Origin: CBDBFG01 sp965204765
GTDB taxonomy: Bacteria; Pseudomonadota; Alphaproteobacteria; Caedimonadales; UBA9215
NCBI GenBank assembly: GCA_965204765.1
Contig: CBDBFG010000004.1
Span: forward strand, 248,001-312,000
Length of the DNA: 64,000 nt
Reading direction: 5' to 3'
The position numbers were made by a program, and so were the translations under genes. Below, piece after piece: positions 43,701-52,500 of the stretch (positions are counted from its first letter, which is position 1; the number at the start of each line of letters is the position of its first letter). A model generated the notes under the pieces. The model ran no database searches. It was not told where the DNA came from and saw nothing but the letters and a program-made list of their open reading frames with translations.

Positions 43701-46582
43701 CGCGCTCTGGACAAACAGAGATAGATATCAGTGTAAACCAATTGCAAATGCATGATCATGCTGTTGTAGCGGCTGGTAAAGCGTTAAAATCTGATAGTGG
43801 TCATTTGTTGTATGTTAGTTCTGCTAACAGAGGAATATCTGGTAGCCAATTTGGCGCTGGGGATAGTACCAATGCGGCACATGTTTATCGTGGATTTGAA
43901 ACTTTGAGTTTCTTATCTGATAGTGGTGCAAACGTGAGTTATGTATTAAACAGCGCATTTTCTACACAACCTAAAGTAGTAAGGGTTGGTACGAATGCTA
44001 CGTTAAACATAAAGAATTTTGCTTTAGCAGATAAAACAAGGTTAAATGTATACGGTAGTATAACAAATTCTTTGGGTGCAAATATCGCACTTGGTACAAA
44101 CGTAGATGTTACCTTGCATAATTATAATACCTCAGTACCAGCTGGTAAGCATTTAGTTGCTGGGGCAGGTTCAACCGCAAGCAAGATTACTTTTGAATTG
44201 CCAATGGTTACTCCTGCTGCTCCGAATGCACACGTGATAGACAGTGGTCATTTTGGCGCTGGTCGAAAATATCAAAACTTTAATACAGTTAGGTTGTCTG
44301 GATCTGATTATCAAATAAACGGTGAATTAGCGCAAAATATAGAGGTGTTTGCCGGTGCTAGGTTAAAAACAAATGGTACTAGAGATACTTCTGCTACTCT
44401 TCGAGTAAATTCTGCGGGTACTTTGCATTTAGCACATAACGTATCACCAGCAAATAATATCCATATTAACGGTGGAACGTTAGAAGTAGCAAATGCGGCT
44501 GGTTACAATTTGATTAGTGGTGCTGGTGCGCCTAATTTCAGCTTTGGTTATGGTCATAATAGGGTGGTTATGTTGAATGCAACTGCGGCTGGTACTCATA
44601 TAAACGGGGGATTGTTTAATACTGCTTCAACTGGTGTAGCCGCTGGTATATTGTCCGAGGCAAATACTCTAGTATTTGATGGTTCTGGTAAATATATTTT
44701 GGATTCTGAGCTTGCTAACGCTAACTTGGCCATAGAGGTAGCTGAAGGAGTGGTGTTGGATGGATCTACTACTGCTTCCGGATCAATAACTGGAAATACC
44801 CTTACGCAACATGTGATCTTGCGTGGTAATACCGAAATTACCGGTAACATATCATTGGCTGGTGGTAACGATACATTGACTATTACAGGTGATAATATAT
44901 CCGTTAGTGGTGAAATAGATCTTGGCGGTAATGATGACGTTATTATCCTTGATGGTGCAGCCGCAGCAAATTGGTTTAAAGGTAGTGATGCTGGTGGTAA
45001 TACTCATATAAGCAAGTTTGATTCTACTTCTGGTAATGATGGATTAGTGCTTAGAAATGGTGCAAGTTTGCAATATTCAGAGGTTTCTGCTGCTTTTGCA
45101 ACTAGCGGAGGATCCGGAGAATTTGAATCACTAACAGTCGGAGCTGATGGCTCTAACAGTGCGACAGAATTTACTTTCAATAATGACGTGACAATTTCAG
45201 GTAGAAATAATGCCAATGTGCATTTCCACAAGATTGCAGCGCATGATAAGGGAGCAATTGTTGTCAGCAATGGTAACACATTAACAGTTGATAATGGTAT
45301 CGTTGATGTACAAAGTGGTGGTGTTGTAACTGTGCAAGATGGTGCAACATTAGCACTAGGTAGTGATACGCAAATGCAGTTTGGAGTTAAAAATATAGTA
45401 GAACACGGTAAAATTAATGCGACTGCTGGTACTGTTACTTTACCGACGAGCGGTACCATAACAGTTATGCCAATGTTAGCAGAACACACAGGAGATTTAT
45501 CTGGTGAATATACTTTGATTGATGGAGAGATTAGCGACATATCTAAATTTGTATTAGATTTTGATCATCCACAATATGAAGCAGAATTAGTGAGTGGTTC
45601 ATTGATGTTAGTGCTAGAAGCTAAATATAAAAAAGCAGATATAGTCAAGAGTGCTAATCAATATAAGGCGCATATATATAATAACGTTGGTAATGTTAGA
45701 CAGCGTCAAACTATGTTATTAAGTCATGTACAGACCGTAAAGAGTGCAGACCGTATGGGAATGTTCTGGTTCGATGCTAATGGGGCAACTTCTCTTGGTA
45801 ATTCTATTAATAATAGCTATGGTAAAAAATTCTCATTTGGTTGTGACATACTAAATAACGTACATTACGTGGTTGGTGTATCAGTTGGTTACAATGATAA
45901 TCGTTATGACCGTTATGCAGTAAAGGCTAGTGGTAATGAGATGCGTGCAGATATATATGGTAAATATCTTTACAATAATGGTGCATACGTATCAGGAGTG
46001 GTTGGATTTAGTAAGCATGTTGATAACATTAACAAAACCCAAATACATAGCACAATAGACGATAGTAGTGCTATGAAGCTTACATCCTATGATATTGCTA
46101 GTACAGTAAGGGCTGGTAAGTTAAGTACGATAAAAGGATTTAAGACTGATGTATATGTTGGGGCCTCTCATCATTACTTGACTAACAAAAAAGGATTCGA
46201 GAATAGTGATGAAATATCCGCTATATCAATTGACAAAAGCGATAATCATTTAGTTACTACTTCTTTAGGATTTAATATGGCTAATGATTATAAATTAAAG
46301 GCTAGCAAATTAAATGTAGGATTTGGTATGGAGTATGCATATACAGTGCACAATACTCTATCTGACCAAATATTTAGATTACAAAGGAATAGAGTACGTT
46401 TTGTGAAGGTAGATAGTAGTTATGATAATTCTGTCCATTCTGTGATGCTACGTGGTCATGCTGGTTGTTCATTTGATAATACAAAACTAAATCACGAGTT
46501 TTATGTGGATTATGAAGGAAGTCTAAAACACCTAGTAGATGACGAACACAAGGTTTCTTGTGGTCTAAAAATCAAGCTTTAA
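40754..46582 (+). CDS. Large autotransporter (type Va) with beta-helical passenger
   Basis: Surface protein of 1942 residues read from ATG 40754; the frame opens earlier but the Sec signal MSIFKKSLLSFAVSAFFAGHLWA begins here. Residues about 24-1600 form the passenger, dominated by short N-G/N-S-G repeats with alternating small hydrophobics (for example VVNNGEIQIS, VIHNSGNIFSW, VNAGSTAYN), typical of a right-handed beta-helix. The C-terminal about 280 residues, from near HVQTVKSADRMGMFWFDANG to the end, are an autotransporter beta barrel. The final residues are LKIKL, not the usual aromatic end. There is no catalytic motif, so an adhesin/surface-coat role is likely. The DNA looks less AT-rich than the flanks (impression). 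Followed by a strong terminator. Confidence 0.88.
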   Translation: MSIFKKSLLSFAVSAFFAGHLWASTSLSLTVDSGDKVTVDQNTTSSSTDITKTILGTEPSNSHYQYVWLALGITDKDAYTYFTHADVNYDKTTSTHNGLTSQFVTVNGGNLTIAEDVFLNHLSEYTTNNHDEKDRILHLTGDDFGSVVNHGVLSIVGERPVYIDGDNKAFNNFGSIFTTNVAVGIEGGFGNLVVNNGEIQISGQNPIQFNSGNSVVHNLGTISSASSQSISSFNVSRNSITVNDGTISSLSVNVYFSNSGNNMVVNNGILSVEEDSSVYVWNSHNNLFVNKGVVSAGNWRGFYNYASNNVTFINSGNVLSRSSYAVELNSADNNVIHNSGNIFSWADYAVLFNIDTASTAGNNIINTGSIHAERRNVVGFKEVGYYTGHTYQVSHNSLENYGTLSSGVVNAVVHLGRSGYFYTNPVAGNVSRYQNINSISVGVDNDSKGIIGYCIPAGQVYTVGANAVVIRNTGGAVIALNHYHNDTLGIAGDGKAIVNAGSTAYNKYDVSHLRGTLELNQASFDGTVSSKLGGSAAIIHNRGTVAADANLSFGDGSSSDHPGGADRIAIINSGTINADLTNVQYYYHGNGASYGGASIQGISSSETKSIIAARTVPANTVSIPFTTGSVDDYVVNLVTDQYAASLFVKDWSITDGDGTTVAGPFSGYGSNAQYSQAVSLSPNTAYNFVPTALNSSYYAIYGWYQTTFQIGYTVISKSIFGVDCTTGGLQTFSNANDYHFSGDAAKLVDFAVDTYGFAGGDNVAISVAPSSGWNGSDAVTKIDLSHFTGTMKVGTGVNNVNGVANGRIRIEDSLWSDITLQTTLSSAQTIDVAAGAELAGINFFDGNNMVILNMTADDKPNVGSVQFITNENHVGPKRAGVLRLVNSTGSFLTVKDDEREWSVSSDNGDNYTTLCTAHHLQTVELKGKFKLGDNFAEESDSLAINQLKLLKGTLDINGKKLTIGSKIVLVGQDAANRAIITDARSGQTEIDISVNQLQMHDHAVVAAGKALKSDSGHLLYVSSANRGISGSQFGAGDSTNAAHVYRGFETLSFLSDSGANVSYVLNSAFSTQPKVVRVGTNATLNIKNFALADKTRLNVYGSITNSLGANIALGTNVDVTLHNYNTSVPAGKHLVAGAGSTASKITFELPMVTPAAPNAHVIDSGHFGAGRKYQNFNTVRLSGSDYQINGELAQNIEVFAGARLKTNGTRDTSATLRVNSAGTLHLAHNVSPANNIHINGGTLEVANAAGYNLISGAGAPNFSFGYGHNRVVMLNATAAGTHINGGLFNTASTGVAAGILSEANTLVFDGSGKYILDSELANANLAIEVAEGVVLDGSTTASGSITGNTLTQHVILRGNTEITGNISLAGGNDTLTITGDNISVSGEIDLGGNDDVIILDGAAAANWFKGSDAGGNTHISKFDSTSGNDGLVLRNGASLQYSEVSAAFATSGGSGEFESLTVGADGSNSATEFTFNNDVTISGRNNANVHFHKIAAHDKGAIVVSNGNTLTVDNGIVDVQSGGVVTVQDGATLALGSDTQMQFGVKNIVEHGKINATAGTVTLPTSGTITVMPMLAEHTGDLSGEYTLIDGEISDISKFVLDFDHPQYEAELVSGSLMLVLEAKYKKADIVKSANQYKAHIYNNVGNVRQRQTMLLSHVQTVKSADRMGMFWFDANGATSLGNSINNSYGKKFSFGCDILNNVHYVVGVSVGYNDNRYDRYAVKASGNEMRADIYGKYLYNNGAYVSGVVGFSKHVDNINKTQIHSTIDDSSAMKLTSYDIASTVRAGKLSTIKGFKTDVYVGASHHYLTNKKGFENSDEISAISIDKSDNHLVTTSLGFNMANDYKLKASKLNVGFGMEYAYTVHNTLSDQIFRLQRNRVRFVKVDSSYDNSVHSVMLRGHAGCSFDNTKLNHEFYVDYEGSLKHLVDDEHKVSCGLKIKL

Positions 46583-46601
46583 TTGTGTCAAAGCAATTTT
46601 A

Positions 46602-46633
46602 AAACAGCTGGTAATTTGCCAGCTGTTTTTTTG
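46602..46633 (+). terminator. Rho-independent terminator after the autotransporter
   Basis: AAACAGCTGG and CCAGCTGTTT pair around a 7-base loop, followed by a run of T to 46632. GC-containing 10-bp stem; ends the autotransporter mRNA. Confidence 0.85.
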
Positions 46634-46775
46634 TTGCCGAAATTTTATTGTGATGATTTGTTGATAATTGGAACACTATCTGATTGCATTTATAGCATTT
46701 TTTTGCTACTGAGTCCTGTATAGTATTTTACTTTTTCTATTGTAGTGATGTCTTATAGAAAAATTATTTAGGGTT

Positions 46776-47927
46776 ATGATATTGATCAGGTTATATAATA
46801 GGAAGTGTTGGTTAAACATTTGTGTACTATTGGGATTTGTGTTGTCTGGGTGTTCTTTGCCCAAACAGGGGCCATCTTCGTTTGATATTTCTTTGCTAAG
46901 CAAGCATTGTGAGCAAGATAGTCACAGGTATGTTATAGTTGGTATTAATACTAGTGTTATAGGTAAACTAAAAAATTATTGTTCCAAAAGTTTTAGTAAT
47001 TTTATTACTCAGGAAAAGCAATTGTTCACTCCTATTTTGGGTTTAGGAGATAGGTTGCTTGTCAATATATGGGAACCAGCTCCCGATGGGTTGTTTTCCA
47101 CAATAGAGAAGAAACACACAACAATTCATACCAATATAGATGAGAATGGCAAGGTATATATTCCTTATGTAGGAAAAGTTGATGCATTGGGCAAAACAAT
47201 AGAACAGTTGCGCTTTAGTATACAAAAAGGGTTGGTGGGTAAGGCTATTGAGCCTCAGGTGCAAGTTTCATTAAGCTATAATGCTAGTAATAATATAGTG
47301 ATTATGGGCGATGTTTCTAAGCCTGGTAGATATAATATTCCTGTTGGTGGTTCTTATCTAATGGATATTATTGCGCAGGCTGGTGGTACGATGAAGCCGG
47401 CTTTTGAAACAGAAATCAATATTGTTAGAGGACAGAATAGTGGATCTGTGCGTGTAAGTAATGTGTTGAAAAATACAGAAAATAATATTCTATTGTTGCC
47501 TAAAGATATAATTCAAGTTTTGCATAAACCACTTACCTTTACGGCTTTTGGTGCCGTTGCGGTAAAAAAACATGTAAGATTTAAGACTGAAGAATTAAGT
47601 TTAGCCGAAGCATTAGCCCAAGTTGGGGGGCTTAATGATAACTTAGCTGATGTGGGCGGTGTCTTTTTGTTTAGATTTGAGGATAAAGAGCTAGTTCATG
47701 CTATGAATGATAAGTTACCTGATGCTCTTTTTTCGGGTAAGGTAGCAATTATTTATAGGCTTGATTTTAATGAGCCGCAGGCGTTTTTCCTGGCAAATTC
47801 CTTTATGATGCGAGACAAAGATATTATATATGTTGCTAATGCTCCTGTTGCTGAGATAAATAAATTTATTACATCGATAATTGCACCGTTACTTGGTAAT
47901 GCTACTTCTGCCAAAAAATTGACCTAG
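46776..47927 (+). CDS. Polysaccharide export outer-membrane lipoprotein (Wza-like)
   Basis: Outer-membrane lipoprotein of the Poly_export/Wza (OPX) family, 383 residues. A signal peptide with lipobox FVLSGC gives lipidation at C26. The export domain starts near residue 88 (LGLGDRLLVNIWEPAPDGL) and contains TNIDENGKVYIPYVGKVDAL. It is followed by SLBB-type domains (IVIMGDVSKPGRYNIPVGGS and a second at FTAFGAVAVKKHVRFKTEEL). Such proteins form the channel for capsule or exopolysaccharide. No Wzc, Wzx/Wzy or glycosyltransferase gene is next to it, so its polymer is unknown. Confidence 0.88.
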   Translation: MILIRLYNRKCWLNICVLLGFVLSGCSLPKQGPSSFDISLLSKHCEQDSHRYVIVGINTSVIGKLKNYCSKSFSNFITQEKQLFTPILGLGDRLLVNIWEPAPDGLFSTIEKKHTTIHTNIDENGKVYIPYVGKVDALGKTIEQLRFSIQKGLVGKAIEPQVQVSLSYNASNNIVIMGDVSKPGRYNIPVGGSYLMDIIAQAGGTMKPAFETEINIVRGQNSGSVRVSNVLKNTENNILLLPKDIIQVLHKPLTFTAFGAVAVKKHVRFKTEELSLAEALAQVGGLNDNLADVGGVFLFRFEDKELVHAMNDKLPDALFSGKVAIIYRLDFNEPQAFFLANSFMMRDKDIIYVANAPVAEINKFITSIIAPLLGNATSAKKLT

Positions 47928-48151
47928 TTTTTTATAGCAAGATGTTGATTAAATTGTTGTATTAATAAAAAAATTTTTCACGCCAATATTTTAACTGAAT
48001 ATGTCCATAGGTGATGAATAGCCCCGATACAGAATTTATTATCTATCTAAAGCACAAAATGTAGTGAAAGTTTGCAATACATATGGCTTGATAGCAAAGA
48101 TGTTTTTAGCTACTATGGTCAAAGGGTTAATCGTAAGGGAGATCTTTCATT

Positions 48152-48754
48152 ATGAAAATGAGCAGAATTATTGTAAGTTTTACGTTCATGTTGTGTATTT
48201 GTGCAATGCAGGGCTTGATAGCTTCATCTACCTCGCAAAGAAAAATAAGCAAGCACGCTAATAGTGTGCAAAAAACGGATAGAACCCCAAGCTTAATACT
48301 TGAGAGTCCAGGAATTGAATTCCATTTTAAAGTAGGATATCGATATGCATTGAAAATGCCCAGTGCTAATAGCCACTCTTCACCTGATCTTACCAGACCT
48401 AAATTTGCGAAAAAAGGTGATATAAGATCCGGAGAATTAACTATTCGTGCTAAAAAATCTAGATCTAAAAAACCAGACGTTTTGTTATTTGTAAGCGGTA
48501 AAGGTAATCAAGGTAGAGCTCAGACTGTAGGAATGAGATATATCAAACCTGTGCCAGAAAACAGTTTTGGTGCAGAAAAGGGTTTTGCTTTATATGAAAT
48601 TGTATGGATTACAAAAAAACAATGGTCACCTGCGTATGCTAATGATAGACCATTAGCCAAAACCACTCGAAGGTCCATTAGCTTTGATGCAATGTCTTGG
48701 TTAGGAGAGCATATTAGAGCAACAGGAATTGGTAGTCATAAGTCAGTAGTATAG
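48152..48754 (+). CDS. Secreted basic protein of unknown function
   Basis: A 200-residue protein with a Sec signal peptide (about residues 1-25; MSRIIVSFTFMLCICAMQGL within it) and GGGAG-like purine-rich sequence (AAGGGAGA) about ten bases before the ATG. The mature part is very basic, begins with a polar linker, then a predicted beta-rich region with FHFKVGYRYALKMP, DVLLFVSGKGNQGRAQTVG and FALYEIVWITKKQWSP. No family recognised. It lies alone between the Wza-like gene and a Sel1-repeat gene, among other secreted proteins. Confidence 0.65.
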   Translation: MKMSRIIVSFTFMLCICAMQGLIASSTSQRKISKHANSVQKTDRTPSLILESPGIEFHFKVGYRYALKMPSANSHSSPDLTRPKFAKKGDIRSGELTIRAKKSRSKKPDVLLFVSGKGNQGRAQTVGMRYIKPVPENSFGAEKGFALYEIVWITKKQWSPAYANDRPLAKTTRRSISFDAMSWLGEHIRATGIGSHKSVV

Positions 48755-49269
48755 GGAGTGTATGGGGCTACATACCGAAAGGGGCGTATTGAACTATCGG
48801 TCTTAAATGCTAGCACCATTTATGTATTGTCCATCAGATTGTAAATAGATTTGCGTATTAGTAAGACTATAGCAATTGCTAAATCCATAGTAGTTTGCAA
48901 TTAATGGTAATTGGATTTTAAATGATATTTTTAACCTGCTCATTGCTTATGTTTAGATTAGATTATAACTATTTCATAAATAAACAATACAAATTAAACA
49001 TCTTACATTAATATTAAGACTAAATTGCAAGCATTCTTTTGCGTTGTTGTTTTGTAAGGTGTGTTGTGTAGTACGTAGTTCTCTGCACTTGTTTTTAATC
49101 AATACTACAAAGCAGCCTGGGCTAAAAATCAGCATATCAAGACCTATGAACCAAAGTTATTCAGTATCAAGTGCATTGTAAAGAAACCGACAATGTCGAA
49201 AAATAATTTTATTGACAAATGTGGCAAAATACTGTACACGGTCCTAAGTTATTTAAAAGGGAGGGTATC
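48755..49269 (+). other. Long non-coding gap, nothing recognised
   Basis: About 515 bp without a plausible ORF, RNA gene or clear terminator. It must hold the promoter of the following Sel1-repeat gene, whose ribosome-binding site GGGAGG is at its end, but I could not choose a convincing promoter. Confidence 0.5.
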
Positions 49270-50688
49270 ATGTTTTACCGTGTTGTAACTTTAACATTAT
49301 TGTTAATATTATCTACATCTGGTTCGTTGCAGTCTAGCCGTAAAGGTGAAGGTGGTGTAGATGAAAAGGGTAGAAGGCTTGCCGTAATACGCCTAGGGTA
49401 TAGACCGCAATTACCATCCGTAGAAGAACAGACTCATGCTGGAAATATGTTGCCTGAAGATAGGTCTATACAAGATTTTAAGTCTGGCGTCGAAGAATAT
49501 AATGAATCTGTAAGGGAGATGTTGGGTATTCCCTCGCCAAGAACATCATCAGAATCTGTCCCTGCTAAAAATACGTCCTCTGCAGGTGGTTCAATCCTAA
49601 GATTTGGCTCTAGTATGGTGGAATGGGGAGAAGAGGAGGAAGATGAAGGTGAGTCATCTGGTGTCGCTAGATCTTCTTCGTCTGTGTCATTTTCTTCTAC
49701 GGTATCTGTGCATGATATACCGGATAAAGATAGTACACCAATAATTGAGGAGCGTGGTTATTATGATTATAGTTTGGAAGATATAGAAAATTTATTTCAG
49801 CAGTCAGTGGCATGTAGAAATTCTGATCCTACACAATCTCTTGCTTTATTAGATCAGGCAGCACGCTTGGGTCATCCAGCTGCCCTGACAGGAATGGGGA
49901 TGCAGTTAGAGCAAGAAAGTGTGGATAGAGCATTTAATTGTTATGTCAGGGCAGCACGAATTGGACATGTGCCAGCGATGTATAATGCTGGGATATCTTT
50001 ATATTCTAGGGCAAGCGCCGAGGATAATCCAGATGCCCTTTTTAAGGGGGCTTTTGCTTATTTTTCCTGTGCTGTAGAAAGAAACGATGTTGAGGCTATG
50101 TATTATAAGGGTATTATGTGTAACAGAGGGCTGGGAACAGAGAGAAATTATCGTTTAGCAGGTAATCTTTTTCAACAATCATATCAAAAAGGTGTGATGA
50201 GATCTGCGATAGAATTGGCCATTATGCATCTTCGAGGGTGGGGTGGTATGAAAAAAAACATAGAAACAGCAGTCGAATTATTGCAACAAGAAAGGGATGC
50301 GAGTGATTATCACGGATCATCGGCATTATTGTTAGCCTTGTTTGATGAAAATAAAGGTAAGAGAGCCAATATTTCAGTAGTAAGAGAATTATTACGTCAT
50401 GCTAAGAGTAGGGGAAATTATCTGGCTGTTTTCCACTTAGGTTTATCTGGCGATAAATGTGAATTATTCTCTAGCTCTGCAGAGTCATTACAATCATTGC
50501 GTACAACAGCAAAGAAATCCGGTTACTGTAAAGCTTTTAGAGATCTGGGTCACTATTATAAATTTGGACAAACTGGTTTTGTACGTAGCGAAGAACATGC
50601 AAAATTCTGGCATCACAAAGCGATGTTATTACAAACATATGGTTTGCAAAATGCAAGATGGGGCTGTATCGGAAGAGAGCCACGTTAA
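49270..50688 (+). CDS. Secreted Sel1-repeat protein
   Basis: A 472-residue protein read from ATG 49270, preceded by GGGAGG; the frame is open earlier but the signal peptide MFYRVVTLTLLLILSTSGSL begins here. Residues about 25-165 are low-complexity, Ser- and acid-rich (WGEEEEDEGESSG, a Ser run) and probably disordered. Residues about 170-460 are Sel1/TPR-like repeats, for example HPAALTGMGMQLEQESVDRA, HVPAMYNAGISLYS, VEAMYYKGIMCNRGLGTERN and SAIELAIMHLRGWGGMKKNI. Protein-binding scaffold, possibly host-directed as for other Sel1 proteins of intracellular bacteria (inference). Paralogous in type, not clearly in sequence, to the gene at 25.6 kb. Confidence 0.82.
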   Translation: MFYRVVTLTLLLILSTSGSLQSSRKGEGGVDEKGRRLAVIRLGYRPQLPSVEEQTHAGNMLPEDRSIQDFKSGVEEYNESVREMLGIPSPRTSSESVPAKNTSSAGGSILRFGSSMVEWGEEEEDEGESSGVARSSSSVSFSSTVSVHDIPDKDSTPIIEERGYYDYSLEDIENLFQQSVACRNSDPTQSLALLDQAARLGHPAALTGMGMQLEQESVDRAFNCYVRAARIGHVPAMYNAGISLYSRASAEDNPDALFKGAFAYFSCAVERNDVEAMYYKGIMCNRGLGTERNYRLAGNLFQQSYQKGVMRSAIELAIMHLRGWGGMKKNIETAVELLQQERDASDYHGSSALLLALFDENKGKRANISVVRELLRHAKSRGNYLAVFHLGLSGDKCELFSSSAESLQSLRTTAKKSGYCKAFRDLGHYYKFGQTGFVRSEEHAKFWHHKAMLLQTYGLQNARWGCIGREPR

Positions 50689-50839
50689 TAGAGGTACATT
50701 AGTATTTTATTCAGTCGGATTACTTTGATTAAGGTAGTCTGATCTGATATTTAGTATTGCTGTATAGAAAAGTACAGGGATCATCCTCGAAGCAGTGCAA
50801 CTGTTAGGGATTAAATATTTATGGTGTAGATATACGACC

Positions 50840-51355
50840 TTAGCCAGGTTTTGTAGCCAGAATTTTTTGTAAGAAGTGATATAGATTATTTTCCGCAAAG
50901 AGGTAACCATTGATGCCAAAATTAGTAGCACATTCTATATCACTTTGTTTATCACCTATCATCAGGCTGTTATTTATATCAATTGGCCATTTATCACATA
51001 GTGAGGACAGCATGTTGGTATTAGGTTTTCGGCAGTCACACTGGATAGAATATGGTGTGATTATCCCATTTGGATGATGAGGGCAGTATACAAAATCATC
51101 AATGACAGTTTGATATTTAGCTAACCGGGTTACTATTTCATTATGAAAGTTGTGTAAGTCATTTTCCGTATAATAACCGCGCGCTATCCCTGATTGGTTC
51201 GTAATTACAAATACGTAATAGTTATTATTATTTAAATATTTAATAGCCTGTTGTGCGCCATCTATAAAAATTAGATCAGATTTTTTATAGGGATAACCCG
51301 TATCTTTATTTATGACTCCGTCCCTATCGAGGAATACAGCAGGTTTCATAAGCAT
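50840..51355 (-). CDS. gmhB: D-glycero-D-manno-heptose 1,7-bisphosphate phosphatase-like HAD enzyme
   Basis: HAD-IIIA phosphatase of the GmhB/HisB-N group, 171 residues, acting in synthesis of ADP-heptose for the LPS core. Motif I is AVFLDRDGVIN, motif II VITNQSGIARG, and motif IV MIGDKQSDIECA. The structural zinc site CPHHPNG...CDCRKP (one Cys-x-His pair and one Cys-x-Cys pair), characteristic of GmhB and HisB-N, is intact. ATG 51355 is chosen (GGAA upstream); ATG 51349 is possible. Divergent from pheS. Other heptose genes are not in the window; the final epimerase fragment at 63.9 kb could be one. Confidence 0.87.
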   Translation of the reverse strand: MLMKPAVFLDRDGVINKDTGYPYKKSDLIFIDGAQQAIKYLNNNNYYVFVITNQSGIARGYYTENDLHNFHNEIVTRLAKYQTVIDDFVYCPHHPNGIITPYSIQCDCRKPNTNMLSSLCDKWPIDINNSLMIGDKQSDIECATNFGINGYLFAENNLYHFLQKILATKPG

Positions 51356-51432
51356 TATTTCCAAGAACTTCTGTTGTTTTATGTAATATTTTGCTATAAG
51401 AGTATCGACTATACAAAGTTTAAGGACACCCT

Positions 51433-52500
51433 ATGGATAATATATCTCAAACAAAGGATAAGTATATTAAATTAATTAAAGATGCTAACTCTTTGAGTGA
51501 ATTGGATGATGTAAGAGTAAAAGTACTGGGTAAACGGGGTGAGTTATCCTTATTAATAAAGAATTTAGGTAATATTCCTCATGAGCAGCGTAAAGCATTA
51601 GGCATAGAGCTCAATATCGCTAGTAAGGAAGTACAGGAGGCGATATTATCAAGGAAATATTTGCTAACCAAGGCCGAATTAGAAGAAAGATTAAACAATG
51701 AATCTGTGGATCTGACCTTATCTTGTCGGGAGAACAAATCTGGGGCAATACATCCATTATCGCAAGCAATGTGGGAGCTAATAGATATTTTCCAGTCTAT
51801 GGGTTTTATAGTCACCGAAGGACCTGATATAGAAAATGATTTTAATAATTTTACTGCGTTAAATATACCGGAAGAGCACCCTTCTAGGCAAGAACAAGAT
51901 ACTTTTTATATGCCTTGTGATAGTGATAATAAACCAATTATGTTGCGTACACATACTTCTCCTGTACAGGTAAGAACAATGTTACAGCAAGAACCTCCGT
52001 TGCGTATAATATCTCCGGGACGAGTCTATAGAAACGATTATGATCAGACTCATACGCCGACTTTTCATCAAATAGAAGGTTTGTTTGTGGCACAGGGATT
52101 AAATATGGGCCATTTAAAAAGTTGTATACAAGATTTTTGTCGAAGATTTTTTGAAATTCCCGATTTAGCACTTAGGTTTCGTCCGTCGTTTTTTCCGTTT
52201 ACAGAACCATCTGCAGAAGTTGATATCGCTTGTGGCAAACAGAATGGCGAATTGATCATAGGGCAACAAGATGAATGGCTAGAGGTGCTTGGGTGCGGTA
52301 TGGTAAACCCTAAGGTATTGCATAATTGTGGTATAGATCACAATAAATATCAAGGGTTCGCATTTGGGGTAGGAGTAGAACGAATGGCAATGTTAAAATA
52401 TGGCATACCCGATTTACGATCATTTTATAGTACAGACACCAGATGGCTAGGTCATTATGGTTTTTCTGCATTTGAAGCATTTACAGATGGAGTAAAATAA
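51433..52500 (+). CDS. pheS: Phenylalanine-tRNA ligase alpha subunit
   Basis: Catalytic subunit of PheRS (alpha2beta2), charging tRNA-Phe. It is 355 residues. The N-terminal coiled-coil (about 1-90) contains VKVLGKRGELSLLIKNLGNI; class II motif 2 is RIISPGRVYRNDYDQTHTPT; motif 3 is FGVGVERMAMLKYGIPDLR. All standard landmarks are present. The stop overlaps the pheT start by one base. Its divergent neighbour is the heptose phosphatase. Confidence 0.98.
   Translation: MDNISQTKDKYIKLIKDANSLSELDDVRVKVLGKRGELSLLIKNLGNIPHEQRKALGIELNIASKEVQEAILSRKYLLTKAELEERLNNESVDLTLSCRENKSGAIHPLSQAMWELIDIFQSMGFIVTEGPDIENDFNNFTALNIPEEHPSRQEQDTFYMPCDSDNKPIMLRTHTSPVQVRTMLQQEPPLRIISPGRVYRNDYDQTHTPTFHQIEGLFVAQGLNMGHLKSCIQDFCRRFFEIPDLALRFRPSFFPFTEPSAEVDIACGKQNGELIIGQQDEWLEVLGCGMVNPKVLHNCGIDHNKYQGFAFGVGVERMAMLKYGIPDLRSFYSTDTRWLGHYGFSAFEAFTDGVK

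Noticed and set aside
45004..45540. 178-residue minus-strand ORF within the autotransporter
   Set aside because: Open only because of the repetitive composition of the passenger; Pro/Ser/Leu-rich without domain or start signal.
40754..45600. Repeats in the passenger as a possible CRISPR or satellite
   Set aside because: The periodicity is at protein level (beta-helix turns); the DNA units are not identical and there are no spacer-like unique segments. No CRISPR array, insertion sequence or prophage was seen anywhere in the window.
40754..46582. Autotransporter as the substrate of the neighbouring TpsB
   Set aside because: It ends in its own beta-barrel domain and lacks a recognisable N-terminal TPS domain.
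48064..48261. 65-residue ORF overlapping the start of the secreted basic protein
   Set aside because: Different frame from the better-supported gene with signal peptide; begins with a weak start and has no coding-like features.
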